The notes: a model not told the origin generated them from the sequence alone. Shown: positions 43,646-57,300, numbered from the stretch's first letter. The stretch: 64,000 bases of DNA from Prostheceraeus crozeri (GCA_907163375.1 CAJQUW010002202.1:248001-312000); one strand, 5' to 3'. Translations and numbers: made by a program.

Positions 43646-45867
43646 TTTCTTGTGCGAAATGTTTTCCATTTACTAGTCGAATCAATTCAACCCTGAGCAT
43701 TTTACTTGATGATTTGATCATCATTCACAAAAAAATATTTATGCCAACTAAAAATGATGTTTTTGCTTTATAAATTATAAGTAGCTTTTGTAACTCAAAT
43801 GATCTCGGATTGCTGACGAATGCCATAATTTGAATTACTAAATTACATTATAGCAAATTATTCTGTCTCTTTAAACACAGACATCCGGAGCAACAGTTTG
43901 ATTGAAAAAATATAACATCAAGAATGAAAATTCCACATTTTTCACAATATCGCAACTCCAGTGCATCGCATGGGGAGCAAAAACCGAGTACTAAAAGTTA
44001 AGTTACGAGACAAGTTACTTAAAATTTCAAAGGCTATTTGCTGCTGGAGGAGAGTGGTAGTGCATAGAGCAGGTATATTAGGTTGAGTAGCAACTCAGTA
44101 TTAATTAAATTCCCACTGTTATAACAGTTTCGATTATGTTGAATTAACTCTTGTTTCTGCATAGTACCACGTGTTAGATATGTGCAAATTTTTACTGTTT
44201 TGGGGACATTAACATGGAATTGACTGATTGCGATAGCAATACAGATGGAGAATAGTATTTTACAAATCATCCGTATCATGATGACCTTGGAGAGATAGTG
44301 CTCCAATTAAATGGAATTATTAAGAAATGAAATTAATGCCTATTAATAATAGGAGTATTTTCTCAAGATTGCTTGTCACAAACTACCTGATACTGAAAGA
44401 TTAAAATGTCATAATCAAAAATAATTATCATAATTAGCTTTAAAAGATATACACGTAAATGGGTCCCCAAAATCATTTTGATTCAAAAATAGAAATGAAG
44501 CTTGATTCAATGAATCATGAAACTACAGGTATATACTTATGAAAATTGAATTAGTCCATAAGTATAGTTGAATTCTATCTGTCTATACCGTAGAATTGTG
44601 ATTATAACCATTTATAGCTATGACACTGATATTTATATGTTGCGATCAACTTTACACTGTGATATTTATTGACTACAGAATGCTATTTACTAAATTTATT
44701 AAATGAGCAAACTTGGAATTTGAGTCGAGAAGCAGAACAAGATATCAAATGTTTTCATGTGGACGTGTAATGCAACTCATGAAATTTCCTTTATAATCAG
44801 CTTAATATCCGTCTAATTAAAATCCCTGTTAGTGAATTTTCATTACTTTTGATATCATATGTTTCATACTACTTACCGGCATACATTAAAGTCTGAAGCA
44901 TCAAATCGCTGGCATATAAAAACAGGAATGATTTGCAAAGCTTGAGCTTTTTTAAAAATTGACCAAATATTTTTTTTAGATCGCAGAAACGTAATCTCAA
45001 CAAAAATTTGATCTTTTGATATAATAATTTCAATGTATGCTGACATTTTTTGAGTCAGCACTAGACTTAGGCCAACTTAGGCCTACTCAATAGTTTGGTG
45101 TCTGCTTCAATGAGTCGGTTATTGGATCTGTGGTCTGAGTGCCACGCTTCTTTGAACAGTGTTCCATGCCTGCATGCATAATGATGTGTCCAAAGATTTT
45201 GTATTATCACAGTCAAATTGAATATCTGTCTAATCAAATTAGACAATATAGCTACAATAATGTGCGCCAAGCCATGTCATCGTAATATTTTTTCACTCCC
45301 TTACCCAAAATTTCATGTCTCAAACCTGCTAGGTTTTGTATAAGCCCACACAAAAAAACTTGTTAACTTTTTAATAACTATTCCATGCTCATTTGATAGC
45401 AACTATAGGCTACCGGTATATATGAGTGTCATGAGTACATTAATCAAATGAGTTAAAATGAAGTTGTTGCCAATTTTAGCCTAAGTTTTGCATTTTAATA
45501 AAAAGTTAAATTCTGTAAATTTGGTTGACGACATGCATGTGCAATGGTACGTGACATCCTGTTACTGCAATACAAATAAAAAGTCAAATTCTATTCAAAC
45601 AGATCTTATGTTAAGCAAAACCTTCTTTTTCTCCATGTAAAATGACTTGCAATTATCTAGTGGAAGAGAACTATATATTGTATTGCTTTTCCTGTATGAA
45701 ATGAATACCGATGTAGCCTTCCAAGCATCTTTACAAATTCAAACTATAAAGTTTGCTGTATAGCAATTGCAAATCTTAAACAATTGCTGGTTTTGAATTA
45801 ATTACAGTGGATTATGGAAAACAGCATGAATTCAAATATTTGCAATTCTCAGATATTGCCTCTATGT

Positions 45868-46377
45868 CAGGGGTTCCCAACCTTTTCATGTTGCGTACCC
45901 CCAAAATAGAAAATCACAGGATTTTTCATTATTCCACGTACCCTCACCTATGCACATAAAAAATAGCAAGAATTCAATCGTACCAAAATTTAATTATGGG
46001 TATGAATATGCGAAATTCGTAAGTTAATTCCACAAAAATTTGACTAGACGTAACTGATGCGCGCTTGTGTAACAACACAAGCGCAGCGAAAGTCATGCTC
46101 CAACATCAATTGAGCTCTTTGTTTGCTTTTAATCACTACTATGTTGGAGAATTCGGATTCATATAAGTATGTGGTTGTGGTCGAGTTGGTGGTTGCTAAT
46201 TAGCAATAGTTGCTTCAAGGCCAGATGATGACAGTCGGTTGCGGAATGCGCACAAAGTTAGCAGTTCAACTGACCCATGAGCAGGAAAGTATCAAAGTAA
46301 AATTGAGTTATAATGAATCTCCCATATTCTGCGTATCCCTAAAAATTCCTTCGCGTACCCCAGGTTGGGAACCCCTG
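45868..46377. mobile_element. hAT-type MITE with perfect 8-bp target duplication
   Basis: Ends CAGGGGTTCCCAACCT and AGGTTGGGAACCCCTG are inverted repeats of the widespread hAT type (with GTACCCC subterminal words), and CTCTATGT is duplicated exactly on both sides (45,860-45,867 and 46,378-46,385). 510 bp, no transposase. Confidence 0.92.
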
Positions 46378-46385
46378 CTCTATGT

Positions 46386-48030
46386 GAGTGTATGGAAAAA
46401 TTTAATATGCAATTCAAATCCTAAACCAGATGAAGAATCTCAGCACATCATGATATGAGACGGCTCCCATAGAGCACATATGTAGGCATTTCTAATTATC
46501 TGTACAGGAGTATGCTATTTGTCCAGAAGAAAGTCAAAAGCACAGTTAGATTACATCTCTACGATGAAAAATCGAAAATTTTGACAATTTTCCCTAAAAT
46601 CTCACTTGTTCAGAATGCGACAAGAATTCTAAGATAGGCATTCTAAGGGGAGAGAGGTGTCAATGAATATATTGTGTAAAGACATGCTACAAAACTCGCA
46701 CTTTCATCACACTTTGGATCTTGGTTCATGGTAAGCAAGCAAATATAAAATATTTGGAGAATTACAAATCATTTTTCAAAAATGTATGCAAAAATGTATG
46801 CAAAATCACGTGGATTTTTTGATAATAGACTTAATAAGTCAAGAAAAAACAAAAGCATGTAATTTATAATTTTATCGTCAAACACATTCAGAAAAACCTT
46901 CATAAATGCTAACTTGCATCATTACTTCAGCTTATCACTAATTTTTAGCAATTGGAAAAAGAAGGTTGTTCAAAAGACGAGATAATTTGATCGCTACATC
47001 AAATGATTCTACGATTTGTTTGTTAATAATTTTGTTATCAGTTCACAAAGCATCGTATAGCCATCTTTGTAATTTCCTAATGCACGTAAAAACAAATTTA
47101 TGTGCACCATAATGACCTAACTCCAGTACGGCAAATTGTGACCACAACACTGCAGGCTTATTAGAGAATATTTCGGCAATTCATGAAGAGAGTACACATG
47201 CAGCACCTGCAACACGTGGTTTTAGGGAATATAACTATTAGTATTTTCTCACTTTTTAGAGAAATTTAAGATTACAACAGCGCGATGCTATTTTTTAGAT
47301 TTTTCTAATTAAAAGATATTATTCATATTAAAACATGTTTACTATCTTTAATGTTTTTAATCAGCAAGTTATTTTCGATTTAAAAATCATCGAAGAAACC
47401 TCCTCTTACATGTCTTTAGATTAATTTTTTCATCTTTTGTGTGAAGCTAAAGCTATTTGAACATGATTTGATAAAGTTCAATATGATTTTTGATGATTTA
47501 TATCTGAATTGCGATGATTGATTGTATGATTTTCAGGATAGTTTTATTTTATCACAGTTGCAAAGTTTGATATCACTATAAGTCATCTTTTATATCTGGG
47601 CAACGGTGGGTTAGGTCGAAATATCTTTCCGGATTCTGATAAACGTATTATAGGTACATGTAGGCCTATTTTAATATTGAAATGATATATGATATTTATG
47701 ATACATTTAAAAATGATATTACTAATTGCTGCACTACTATATATATTCAAAATATTCAGAAATCAAGTGATGTTGAAATTTAATCCAATTGGAAAAATGT
47801 CTGCATACAATGCTGAATACTATTTTCAATCAATAGTGAAATTTTTACATTTTAATCGCACTATGTGAAGAAATCAACTGCACGATCTCAAGAACTACCA
47901 TTGAATTATTACTTTTGTTCATTCAACAAAATGTTAATTTTCATAATGGAGATGGGGCTATGATAAGCTTGTAGGTACTAGTTAAAAAATATACATGCAT
48001 AAATATGACCATACATACATATGGTCATGA
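46386..48030. other. Non-coding stretch
   Basis: AT-rich; I see no gene or clear repeat. Confidence 0.5.
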
Positions 48031-48035
48031 ACACA

Positions 48036-48258
48036 TTTATTGTCCATGTTAAGTTTAGCTGCTAATGCCTCACCACGCATGATTGCTGCCGGATCGAAAC
48101 TGGCGAGTAATTGAAGTTATAACCAGTCGAAGACCGTTAAGTGAAAATGTGAATTCACCGGTCGACCGGCCGGTCGGAAGTAGATGATCGCCCGCTGTGT
48201 CCGCATCGACATATTCTGGCCCGTCCCAACTCTGATTCAGCCCACTTTGTTTACTGCC
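48036..48258 (-). other. Candidate terminal exon on the minus strand
   Basis: After a weak 3' splice site (ATACTTACGGCAG) a frame of about 60 codons reads KQSGLNQSWDGPEYVDADTA, GDHLLPTGRSTGEFTFSLNG and so on to a stop at 48,070, with an AATAAA about 30 bp later (48,036-48,041, minus strand). The patch is GC-richer than its surroundings and includes a CCGGTCGACCGG palindrome. No family is recognised. The complement of the same splice site is a strong 5' splice site on the plus strand, but there the frames close at once, so I prefer the minus strand. Confidence 0.3.
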
Positions 48259-49104
48259 GTAAGTATATTTCCTATCTTGTCCATAAAAACAATTAGGACT
48301 GAATACTTCACGGAAATTATGCATTTCAGTCTAAAATTGGTTCTCATCAGAGTTTTGTGTGTGAAATTAGATCAGTTGCAATTGCAGAATGATGAAGCAA
48401 TTAGAAAGTTAAATATCTAATATCTGAAAAGTATTCAATCATCAATCTTAGGGGTCAAATGACATTGTAAATTGAAACAGCAATTCTAATAGATGTCGAA
48501 ATTATGCATTAATATGTGATCTGTGGTAATACGGATGTCACAAGTTATTATTCAGTTCCAGATGGAAAATTGTGCTCAGTTTAGCAGAATCACCAGCTAT
48601 TAGCCAACACAAGTGATAAAGTCGGAGGAAGAATAATTACGCAAATTAGATCCCTGAAAATATATCGAATTATTCATCTTCTTCAGCGATCCCTAGAGCA
48701 TGTGAAAAAGTTAGCAATTTGTTGCAAGATTGGGGTTTAAAAAGCTATGTTTTTTGATATATTCTAGAACAAAAACATGATTTTTTTGTGTCTCTTTGTG
48801 CTTATTGCCTTTATAAATGCTATCATTATATGACGTTTTTGAAAATGTCTGACCTATTGCATGAGTTGTGAATGTCAGTAGTAGAAAAAGAGAACCCCGA
48901 TTTGTATTTTGTGAAGCATAGAAGCTAATTATCCCACATCAACGAGCTACATTTTTTGCTTTCATAGGGCTTAGCATCTTTGGCCGGTCTACACACATTG
49001 AAATTTCATTCTGTCTGCTTCCATTTTGCTGTCTAGAAAGTTTCTAAAAGTTCAAGGACTGCTAAGTTGTCATCCCCATCCGCATCTGCCTCTACACAAG
49101 TAAA

Positions 49105-49996
49105 AACAAAAAACCGCTTTGAGTTTGATACTTTATTTATTAGTACGACATACTTCACCAGCTCTTCTCAAGTGCTACGCTGGAATGAATATACAACAGC
49201 GGTTGACGTTGAAATGACAAATACTCATAATGTTCATAATGTACAGTGTCGTCCAAGTAATCTTTCGAACGGCGGGACTGTATACGAATTTTTATAGCCT
49301 TGTCCCTCGCTGTCACAAAGTGGCCCTCATCAAGTCCCTAGTGTCTCGGGCAGACTGTTTGGCGGCCGAGTTACAATTCATCAGAACAACTCTGTTAGTA
49401 AACGGTTACCCACCATTTTTTATCAGTCAGTATTTAAAGTTGAATCGCAACCGTGAAAAATGTTTGGGTTCTGAAAAGAAGCCTATTTTCGTCAGTTGAA
49501 ATGTCGAATGTGTTGAAATGTCCTCCTCGTTCAACTAGAACTCCATCAAGTGCGGTAATTCGCCACTTGCAAATTTGTAATTGTCCCGCCGATGTCGCAA
49601 GAACTTGCTTTAAAGTTGTATACCGTTCTAATTAAGATTTCATTTTACTCATTATTGAGGCTCTTGGTTTGTGTGTTCAAAAGCAGCATGTTATCGCTCT
49701 CGTTTTACGCTGGTGATATTTTCCTTCTTTGTACTCGAATATTTCTTTTTATCTCAAACTACTTATTTCAATACCAACATAACATTCATTTCCTTAATCT
49801 TTTTTTATTCCTTTATCTTTTTCCTTTTTCCTGACGCTATCTGTCAATTTACTGAGTAAACTACGTCACATTTGTGAACATTATGAGCATTGGTCATTTC
49901 AGCGTCCACCGCTGTTGTAAATTCATTCCAGCGTAGCACTTGAGCAGAGCTGGCGAAACATGTCGTGCTAACAAATAAAGCACAAAAGTGAAAGCT
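49105..49996 (+). mobile_element. Penelope-like element remnant between inverted arms
   Basis: The left part (49,107-49,236) and the reverse complement of the right part (49,883-49,996) match over about 115-130 bp (GCTACGCTGGAATGAAT, ACGACAT, AACAGCGG). Between them a frame reads VPRCHKVALIKSLVSRADCL and LQFIRTTLLVNGYPPFFISQ, the region after the RT core in Penelope-like elements (P..yK..Lv..L..RA, and ...L..NGYP..fI), then KPIFVS. The catalytic RT and most of the GIY-YIG region are absent. Terminal repeats in inverted orientation are a known Penelope habit. Truncated fossil. Confidence 0.6.
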
Positions 49997-49999
49997 GTA

Positions 50000-51330
50000 A
50001 CATATGAAAGGGATCAGACTTCTTCAAACAAACAGAAACCACAATCATCCCGCTTTTTGTTGCCTAAAATTTCTCCTAGAGTTGTATCTAGCGCTATTAC
50101 TTTGCATTGACTTGAGATGTCCGCATCAATCTCTGTAGTTGTCAGGTGTATTTGTGTACAGTGTACCCGTCATCAAATATTTGGGAAACTGGGCCATCTA
50201 TTGGATGGATATACAGGAGGCTGTTCATATAGAGTGCTTAAAAAGTAAAATTCCTATTTCTTTACTCTCTATTCTTTACATCTCTATACTCTCTATTTCT
50301 TACATCTATTGATCATTAGATTAAAAAACAGCCGGCGCTTCGTGTTACTGACACTTCTGATGGGCTATGATCATACATGTACTTTATTCAAAGGTGACAA
50401 AAAAGAACGGTTCAAAACGATGTTCTAAAACTGCATTTAAAACATGACTTTATAATCGCTAACACTGTCTTAAAATACTGCTCTCAAAGAGGATTTTCAA
50501 ATAGTCATCATAAACATGAGTTTTTATAGTGTTTTAAACATGATTTATAAAATCGAACTTGAACTTTTAAACATCATGTTTTTAAAAAAAGAGCTATGTT
50601 TAACATTGTTTCAAATGCCGCCGTGATTGATCTCAGTAATTAATGAGTATATGTCGACTTGTTGATAGGTGCCCTGATATTATATTCACAACGAGGGAAG
50701 ACTAAGGATAAAAAAAATTCTCCCTGCTCTTTTAGACCAATATATTTGATTAAAATTGAAATTATAAAATCCCAGCATTTGTTCCACCAAGGAACATGGG
50801 AAAGGGGAACATGGGGAAGGGGAACACGATGTACAGTCAATTAATGATAGCTCGTTGGTTCATGTTCCTCACTCAGTGTCGGACCATATGATTCAATACA
50901 GTTCGCTTCGGCAGTCATGGTAAGACCAGGGTCGCTGAAGCGATCAAAAAATTCAATAACAAAATCCTCTTAACTAAGAATCAAATAAATATGAAACGGA
51001 ACAACTGATCCGAGATGGCACTCCTTTTGTCTCCTTTTGCAACACTTCTTCAGTGCTGTTGACATTAATTTTGCCAATTAGATTTAGAATTTTACTTAAT
51101 CAATTTTATCAGTTGCGGTTCCAATAGAAGATGGAACGTAGTGGAAAACCATCAGGCGTTTTTTTGTTCGTGCAGCAGAATTTTTGCATGCTTGCTGCCA
51201 CTGGACAGGAGGTGATTTTTGCATCTAGATCTGACTAAAGAGGTAGCTGTTTTTCAATGACGTGATATATAGATTTCTTAATACCTTGCAAGTATGGGAA
51301 TCAAATAGGAAATTTCCACTCGATCAATCA
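50000..51330. other. Non-coding stretch with a small minisatellite
   Basis: No gene seen. GGAACATGGGAAAGG-type units are tandemly repeated at about 50,791-50,827 and create a repetitive short frame. Confidence 0.5.
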
Positions 51331-51334
51331 TTAA

Positions 51335-52195
51335 GTAAAGTAAAGTAAATCTTTATTGCTCCACTTAAGACAATCGGTGGACACACAATGCGATTGATGA
51401 TGTCAATGACTCAAGAGAAAAATTAAAAAGCATACAATGGTCAATGAGGTTGTTAAAAAAAGAAAGCAATTAAACATTATTTACAAAACTCAATAAAAGA
51501 TTTAGAAAAACGGCAGTCTTGGCAAAAGGAGGTCGCAGGTTGCACAAATGACGCGAGGACATCTCTCTTTCGGAACGTACAGAAACAATTTCTGTCAGCG
51601 GATTCGTGGGATCTGAGTTGATAGAGTCAAATAACTTTTCACATGTCAAATTTGCCGAATGAATAACAGTAGGCTCACAGGGACGGGAACAGCCAATAAT
51701 GCGATGAACACGACGTTCGATACGTAGCAACTCATCAAAAAGGTTTTGAGGTGCATTGCAAAATGACGCAAAAGCGTATGTCATAACGGAACGAATAAAT
51801 GCATTATAACATTTTAACATCAAAGCCTGACTGCAGCCAACGCGACGGAGGTTTCGAATTATAAAAATGGGTTGCGCTGCTTTGCGCACAATCTGCTTGA
51901 AGTGCAGCTTCCACTTCATATCATTAGAAAAAATGACTCCAAGATAAGAAAACTAGTCAACATTCTTGATCACAGATTCGAACTGACTGGGCAACGATAC
52001 TCGATTTTGTAATCACATCCATTACAACAGTCTTGCTGCAGTTGACTTCGAGAGATATAGAGTTCGCCCAATGAACAATATTTTCAAATTCCAACTGTAA
52101 AGTGTCATCAGCAGAAGAACGCAAAAAATTCAAGACAAGTATGTCATCAGCATATTTTATATAGGTAGAGTTCGGACACAGAGGAGTAAATCACT
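51335..52195 (-). mobile_element. Jockey/CR1-group LINE 3' remnant
   Basis: Minus strand: YIKYADDILVLNFLRSSADD (RT catalytic box, near 52,150), then the C-terminal part PIFIIRNLRRVGCSQALMLK and CYNAFIRSVMTYAFASFCNA to the stop at 51,470. The 3' end has AATAAAGATTTACTTTACTT, a short TTTAC repeat tail. It shares family and 3'-end pattern with the remnant at 19.1-21.0 kb. 5'-truncated just before the catalytic box, with at least one interruption between 52,000 and 51,920. Confidence 0.8.
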
Positions 52196-52673
52196 GTATT
52201 AAATCATATGGTCGGACACTAAATCGGAAACATGAGCCGACGAGTTATCATTAGCTGTATTGTATATAAGCTCATCGTCATAAGGGCTGTACTTTGGTGC
52301 CCATGACTAAGTCCGTGGTAGACGAAACGTTCTAGATTGTTCTATGATTTGAATTTTAATCGAATATATTGGTCTAAAAAAAGCAGATAAAACTTATCTT
52401 TTATATCCTCTGTCAAATTATATAGAATCACCTCTCGTGCAGCGCTGTCAGTTAGAGAATACCAAGACAGGTGAGTCAATAACTGTACTCTCTATCTATG
52501 ACCTGTTCTATCTTCGACATAACTCTACTTCATGCATTAAGACAGCTTTTGAAGTTGCAATAAGTCCTTCAAAACAAAAGAAACCTATCGACGTTTAGTG
52601 TTGGAAAAAAGGAAGCATTACTCGTATGCTTCTGTTTCAGGGCATTTAAAAACATGCACTTTAAAAGTCGTAG

Positions 52674-53390
52674 TTGCACCTAATCAACTCATCTTTACTG
52701 TATGAAAAAAGACACCATCAATGTATGGACAGTCGGTTATGCATTCAACCCATGAATGCCTATGTCTCAAGGGCATTCAGGCACGACTTCTTCAACCCAA
52801 GACCTCGCGGAAGACCAGCGAAAAGGTGGAGAGACCACATACGAATGGACACGGGCCTGCCAATCAGCACCTTAGAACACCAAGCCCAGAATAGGGGAAG
52901 CTGAAGCCGTTGGAGCAGACTTGTGGGAGCAAGGTACTACGGTTCATGAGTTGCTGAGAGCTGCAGAGGCACGGAAGGTCGCTAAAAATGGCGAAAAATG
53001 TCGCGAACTAGGATGGGTTTGCCTCCCGTTTGCAATAAGTGCATATGGAGGGTTCGGTGAGGAAGCTATGACTTTTATAGAGCGCATCGCACAGAGACTC
53101 TCAACCCAGACAAATGCCAAGATTTCGGAATGTAGAGAGTCAATATATGGTCAGCTTTCAGTGACTCTCGTACGAAGGAACGCTCAAGCGATCCTGAAAC
53201 GAAGACCTCCCATTGGCCGCTTTGAGCTAGAACACGCATATGTTTAGGATTAGCTTTTGTTACTGCTTTGTACACGTATTTTTATCTTCTGTTTCTCTCC
53301 AGTAGGTTCAGGTACATTGTTTTTATCTTGATGAGAATACATGTAATAAAATAGATTTCTAAGTAAGTAGTCAAGTAAGTAAGTCATGTT
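52674..53390 (+). mobile_element. LINE 3' end remnant
   Basis: PRGRPAKRWRDHIRMD (the post-RT 'GRP.kRW.D' box) is followed by a 108-codon frame (52,921-53,247) with LGWVCLPFAISAYGGFGEEA, FIERIAQRLSTQTNAKISEC and LSVTLVRRNAQAILKR, a C-terminal domain I know from invertebrate LINEs, and then a TAAG-repeat tail near 53,345-53,390. The two frames are separated by a stop/frameshift, and the RT proper is missing. Confidence 0.65.
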
Positions 53391-55235
53391 TTGTCTGCCT
53401 TGTCTGCGTGTTTGGGTCTAGAGCTGACTTTCTTCAATGTTGATGGTCACGGCCACAACTAGTCTCGAGAGGCAAGAAGATCAATTTTCCATATAGATGG
53501 GATAAACAAAAGAGATTAAGATCCACTGAAATAACCGTTGCAATTTCTGACTTTCAGAAGAAATGTGAAAAAGTGACGAAAATCAGATAATTCAAGAAAA
53601 TGATGTCATTTTAGGTCACAAAATCTCAATTCCCCCGACTTCAGAATTTTGGAATCTCAATGTGAATATTGCGTACTCTGCTGTTGTTCCTCTTGCTACT
53701 ATAAATGTATAGACTATCTTAGCATTCCAGCGACCAATTATCCGGATTTTTTCGCCGTTTGGCAACATTGCAACATCACAGATACTTCATGAAGCTGAGC
53801 AATGTCGTGATGCTGACCTTCTTGCATAGCATTTTTTCTTTTGACATTGATTCGAATCGTTCTGCATTTCTTGGTGTTTTCAGGTGCATGTATTTTGATA
53901 AAACAATAAAAAATAAGCTCTTCTTTGCTGTATGCATGTGTAAAATATTCTTAAATATACTAGAATGAAGTTGTGGCAACCAACGACCTTTCCTTCATAC
54001 TGAACATCTTATGAATAGGTTCTCGAACGGTTCCAGGTACTTTTTGATTATCCCGATGTTTTTAAATTTGTCTGCGACCATCATGTATTTATCAAAAATT
54101 GCAGATTCCAGTAAATGAGCAAATTTCATGCAATTTGAGCAAGTACCTTATGAATTAAAGACGTTAGTGTCAAGCGTAAGCTACAACCGTGCCTACGACG
54201 TATATCATAAGTATGAATACATGTATCTGTCCAACACATTAATTAAGCGCATCATCATTCATTATGCTTGCTTGTCCTGTTGTCTCATTAGCAGGTATTT
54301 TTTATCATAGTTTCAAGGCACCATCTAATTGTTTGAAATGATATCACGATTTCTTAACACCCGAAATCCCTTCTTATCCCCAAAATCACTGTTGCATTGA
54401 TTTCTTTCGGTCATCTTCATTTTAGAAATCCTTGGGAATAGCAAGTTGAAGAGAATAGCAGCAGTTTTTTTTGCTGGCACCAACACTTGCACCAGCAATT
54501 TTTTTCATTTCAAATATTTTATACATTTTTACACGTAAATATTCATGCATTTTGTTATGTCAAATTTGGCTCACGCAGTGCGTTTACGCAAGAAGTATTG
54601 ACGTTCAATAATATTTTTCAACATCTTAAAATCGTTGTCATGACGTGTATTGATAGTATAAAGATTGTATTTTGAGATTTTCCTCTGTTGAAATTTTATT
54701 TCACGAATGCTAAAAATTATAAAGTGTGCATACATGTACTACCTTGACACAAAATTTAGCCATTATGATTACAATAATAATAAATGTTTATAATCGAAGT
54801 GATTATCAAACATAATGACATAATTCAAAGTTATTCAAAGTAAAAAAAGGCTGCTCTAAACCACATTTCGGTAAACTTGCATACATCAAAAATGAATTCT
54901 GTCGACGTTTGGTGCGAGCAAAAATAGCTTGTAGTTTAGACTTCAAAATCGTTGCAAATGATAAAGCGCATTCTTTTATTCAGGCGAAAATTTTTCAAAA
55001 ATGTTCTTCGCATTTCTTCCGTTGATAACCTTAGAATACCTCTTCTTCAGTAACTGCATTGATAATAATGTCGCAATGTACTGAATCAAAATATCCAGCA
55101 GAGCAGAGGGTATGCGCGGATTCACTTGGAACAAAAATAAGCGACATGTAGGCAGAGGCTCGTTTTAGGGAGTTTCGATCCAGCACATTCTTCAATTTGT
55201 GATAGATGTATAATCGCTGAATTGTCTTTCCATCT
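53391..55235. other. Non-coding stretch
   Basis: AT-rich; no gene or clear repeat seen. Confidence 0.5.
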
Positions 55236-55239
55236 AAGG

Positions 55240-56165
55240 TTTTCAGACCAAGTCACTCACTCCCAGGAGCTTATCTCACCATTTCACTGCAGCAGTTTAT
55301 TTCAGGAAATTTACATTGTCAAAATACCTTTGATCTCTTTTTGATACCACATTCATTTTCGTTTTTGAAGTATTTAGCTGCAGACCGTTTACTATCGACC
55401 ATGCATTGAATTAATTTATTTCACTGCTCATCTTATCAATGTTTTCTTTCCACTCTTGTTTCTTTATTGATTGTTCTGGTCAGAGTACCGTCATCGGCGC
55501 ATTTAATCATATAAGTACTTAGATTCACAGGTCTTGGCAAATGTAGGCAAATATTGAAATAGTGAGGTCCCAAAATTGATCCCTGTGGTACCCCTCTATT
55601 TACCCGGCAAAATAAGCTACGATGATTACTCAGTCTGACACATTGTTCTCGCATGTAATTAATTGTAAAACACACAAATTCAGGTGGAAAATTCACATCC
55701 ATGATTTTCAAAATTAAGTTTGAAGCTATAACTTTCTCAAATGCACTAGAATAATCGAAACTGAGTACAACTACTGCTTCTGTGATTTTTCTACCTAGTG
55801 CAGATGTGATTTTCTCATGTAGATCAATTATAGAGCACATGCTTTTGAGGACATTTTCTTATAAGCATGCTGATATTTATCAGCCGTTCGATCGATATGA
55901 TCTTGCCCACAATTTGATGCTTGTTTTTCCAGTTTCTTCATCTGAAGTGCCATTACAGAAGTAGGTCTGATGTTGTCAATGTCTGTAGGATTAGTTTTGG
56001 GAATAGGACATATATCGGCATATTTAGGTTTTTCGGGAATATGGCGTGAATAAGCAGGAGTTCATCATATGGGTAAACGGTTCCACATGATAATATATTG
56101 TTTCTTTGAGTAGTCTAATAGGAACAGCGTCAGAGCCGCATGATTTTTTTGGTATTCAATTTCAT
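55240..56165 (-). mobile_element. CR1/Jockey-group LINE RT remnant
   Basis: Minus strand: PKYADICPIPKTNPTDIDNI with RPTSVMALQMKKLEK (near 56,000), then VVVLSFDYSSAFEKVIASNL, LFCRVNRGVPQGSILGPHYF and MIKCADDGTLTRT (55,840-55,440; catalytic position CADD instead of YADD). Truncated on both sides with several interruptions. It is closest in this window to the LINE at 38-40.4 kb. Confidence 0.78.
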
Positions 56166-56169
56166 AAAC

Positions 56170-57015
56170 ATGCATTGTCCTATTTTAGTACAAATCTGAG
56201 TACTAAACGGGAGACTTCTGAAATTATTGAACTTAAATTCACAGAAGCACTAATGTGCTAATTAAGTACCGATTAGGTGAGTTATTTGTCATTTTTGTAT
56301 GCACGTTATTTTTAACTTTTTTGTAATACGTCCATGTATTTTGCAGAAACCGTCTCAATAAGGCTTTCTTTGGTGAAAATAAATACCTTGTAAAAGCACC
56401 TGGATAGTTTTATAGACGCGTTTTACAGTTTCGACTAGTTGCCAATATGTCCTGCTCCATGTAGTCACGAGATCTACGACCAGCTGAATCAATCGTCGAA
56501 GTATCTCAATAGTCGTTCCCCAATCAAGTTCCAAGTCAAAGCTTCAATTCTCAAGTTTCCAAGAAATGGTATGGTCTTATTGTTGCAAGTACAAGCAAAA
56601 CTATTAAAAGTGCAAGTGCAGTTGAATCAATTTGTGAATATCTCAAGATCTCCAGTAAGTCAAATTATTTCTGATTTACAAGTGACTAAGTGATTAGAAG
56701 TATCAGAAGTCCAAGAACATTTACTTTCTAAGAGATAATCTTACTCGATATAGACTTGATTATTTAATGTACTGAGAGTATCAGGTGTAATTGATAACTC
56801 GATATAAGAACTTGCTTTCAAATTTTTGAAGTGTCATTTTGATTACGTCACAGTATATATTTTGTACATAAACAGTATATCACTGATTAAATCTGTGACA
56901 TTATTATTTTGTAATTATTGCTTGATAAGTCGTAAACCGAGCAGTCGAACCATTTTCTGATTGTGAAGTGCATTGCGACTCGAATCATATTATCATCGCC
57001 AATATTTTGTTGTAA
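56170..57015. other. Stretch upstream of the BEL/Pao gag, probably containing its 5' LTR
   Basis: No gene seen. Its position just before the gag start suggests LTR and leader sequence, but I found no matching 3' copy in the window. Confidence 0.35.
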
Positions 57016-57300
57016 AATGTCTGAATTGATCCGTATAACACGACTTAGAGGTTTTACTAGGGCAAAATTAACAAAGTAAAATTAACAAAGCTGATGCAGC
57101 AATCGAAGCTGATCAAATTAACGAAATGTCTGCTCTGATAAAGGCCGGTTCACATAACCGCTATTAGCGAGCGAACAGCGCTACTAGCATTAACGCAAAC
57201 AACAATGTGCGGCTGCACTTAGCTTTCAGCGATCGATCATCGCTATTATCGATTTCAACCACTTTTATAGCATTCACGTAAAAGCAAAGAGCTAGTTGCG

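Larger units (their letters stand above)
40411..45860. other. Long non-coding stretch
   Basis: Strongly AT-rich with no recognised gene. Two items stand out and are listed separately: a GC-rich patch (42,330-42,680) and a splice-acceptor-led short frame at 43,316. Confidence 0.45.

Noticed and set aside
44034-44306. 90-codon minus-strand frame with a signal-peptide-like start
   Set aside because: AT-rich composition, no family match and no flanking signals; likely chance.
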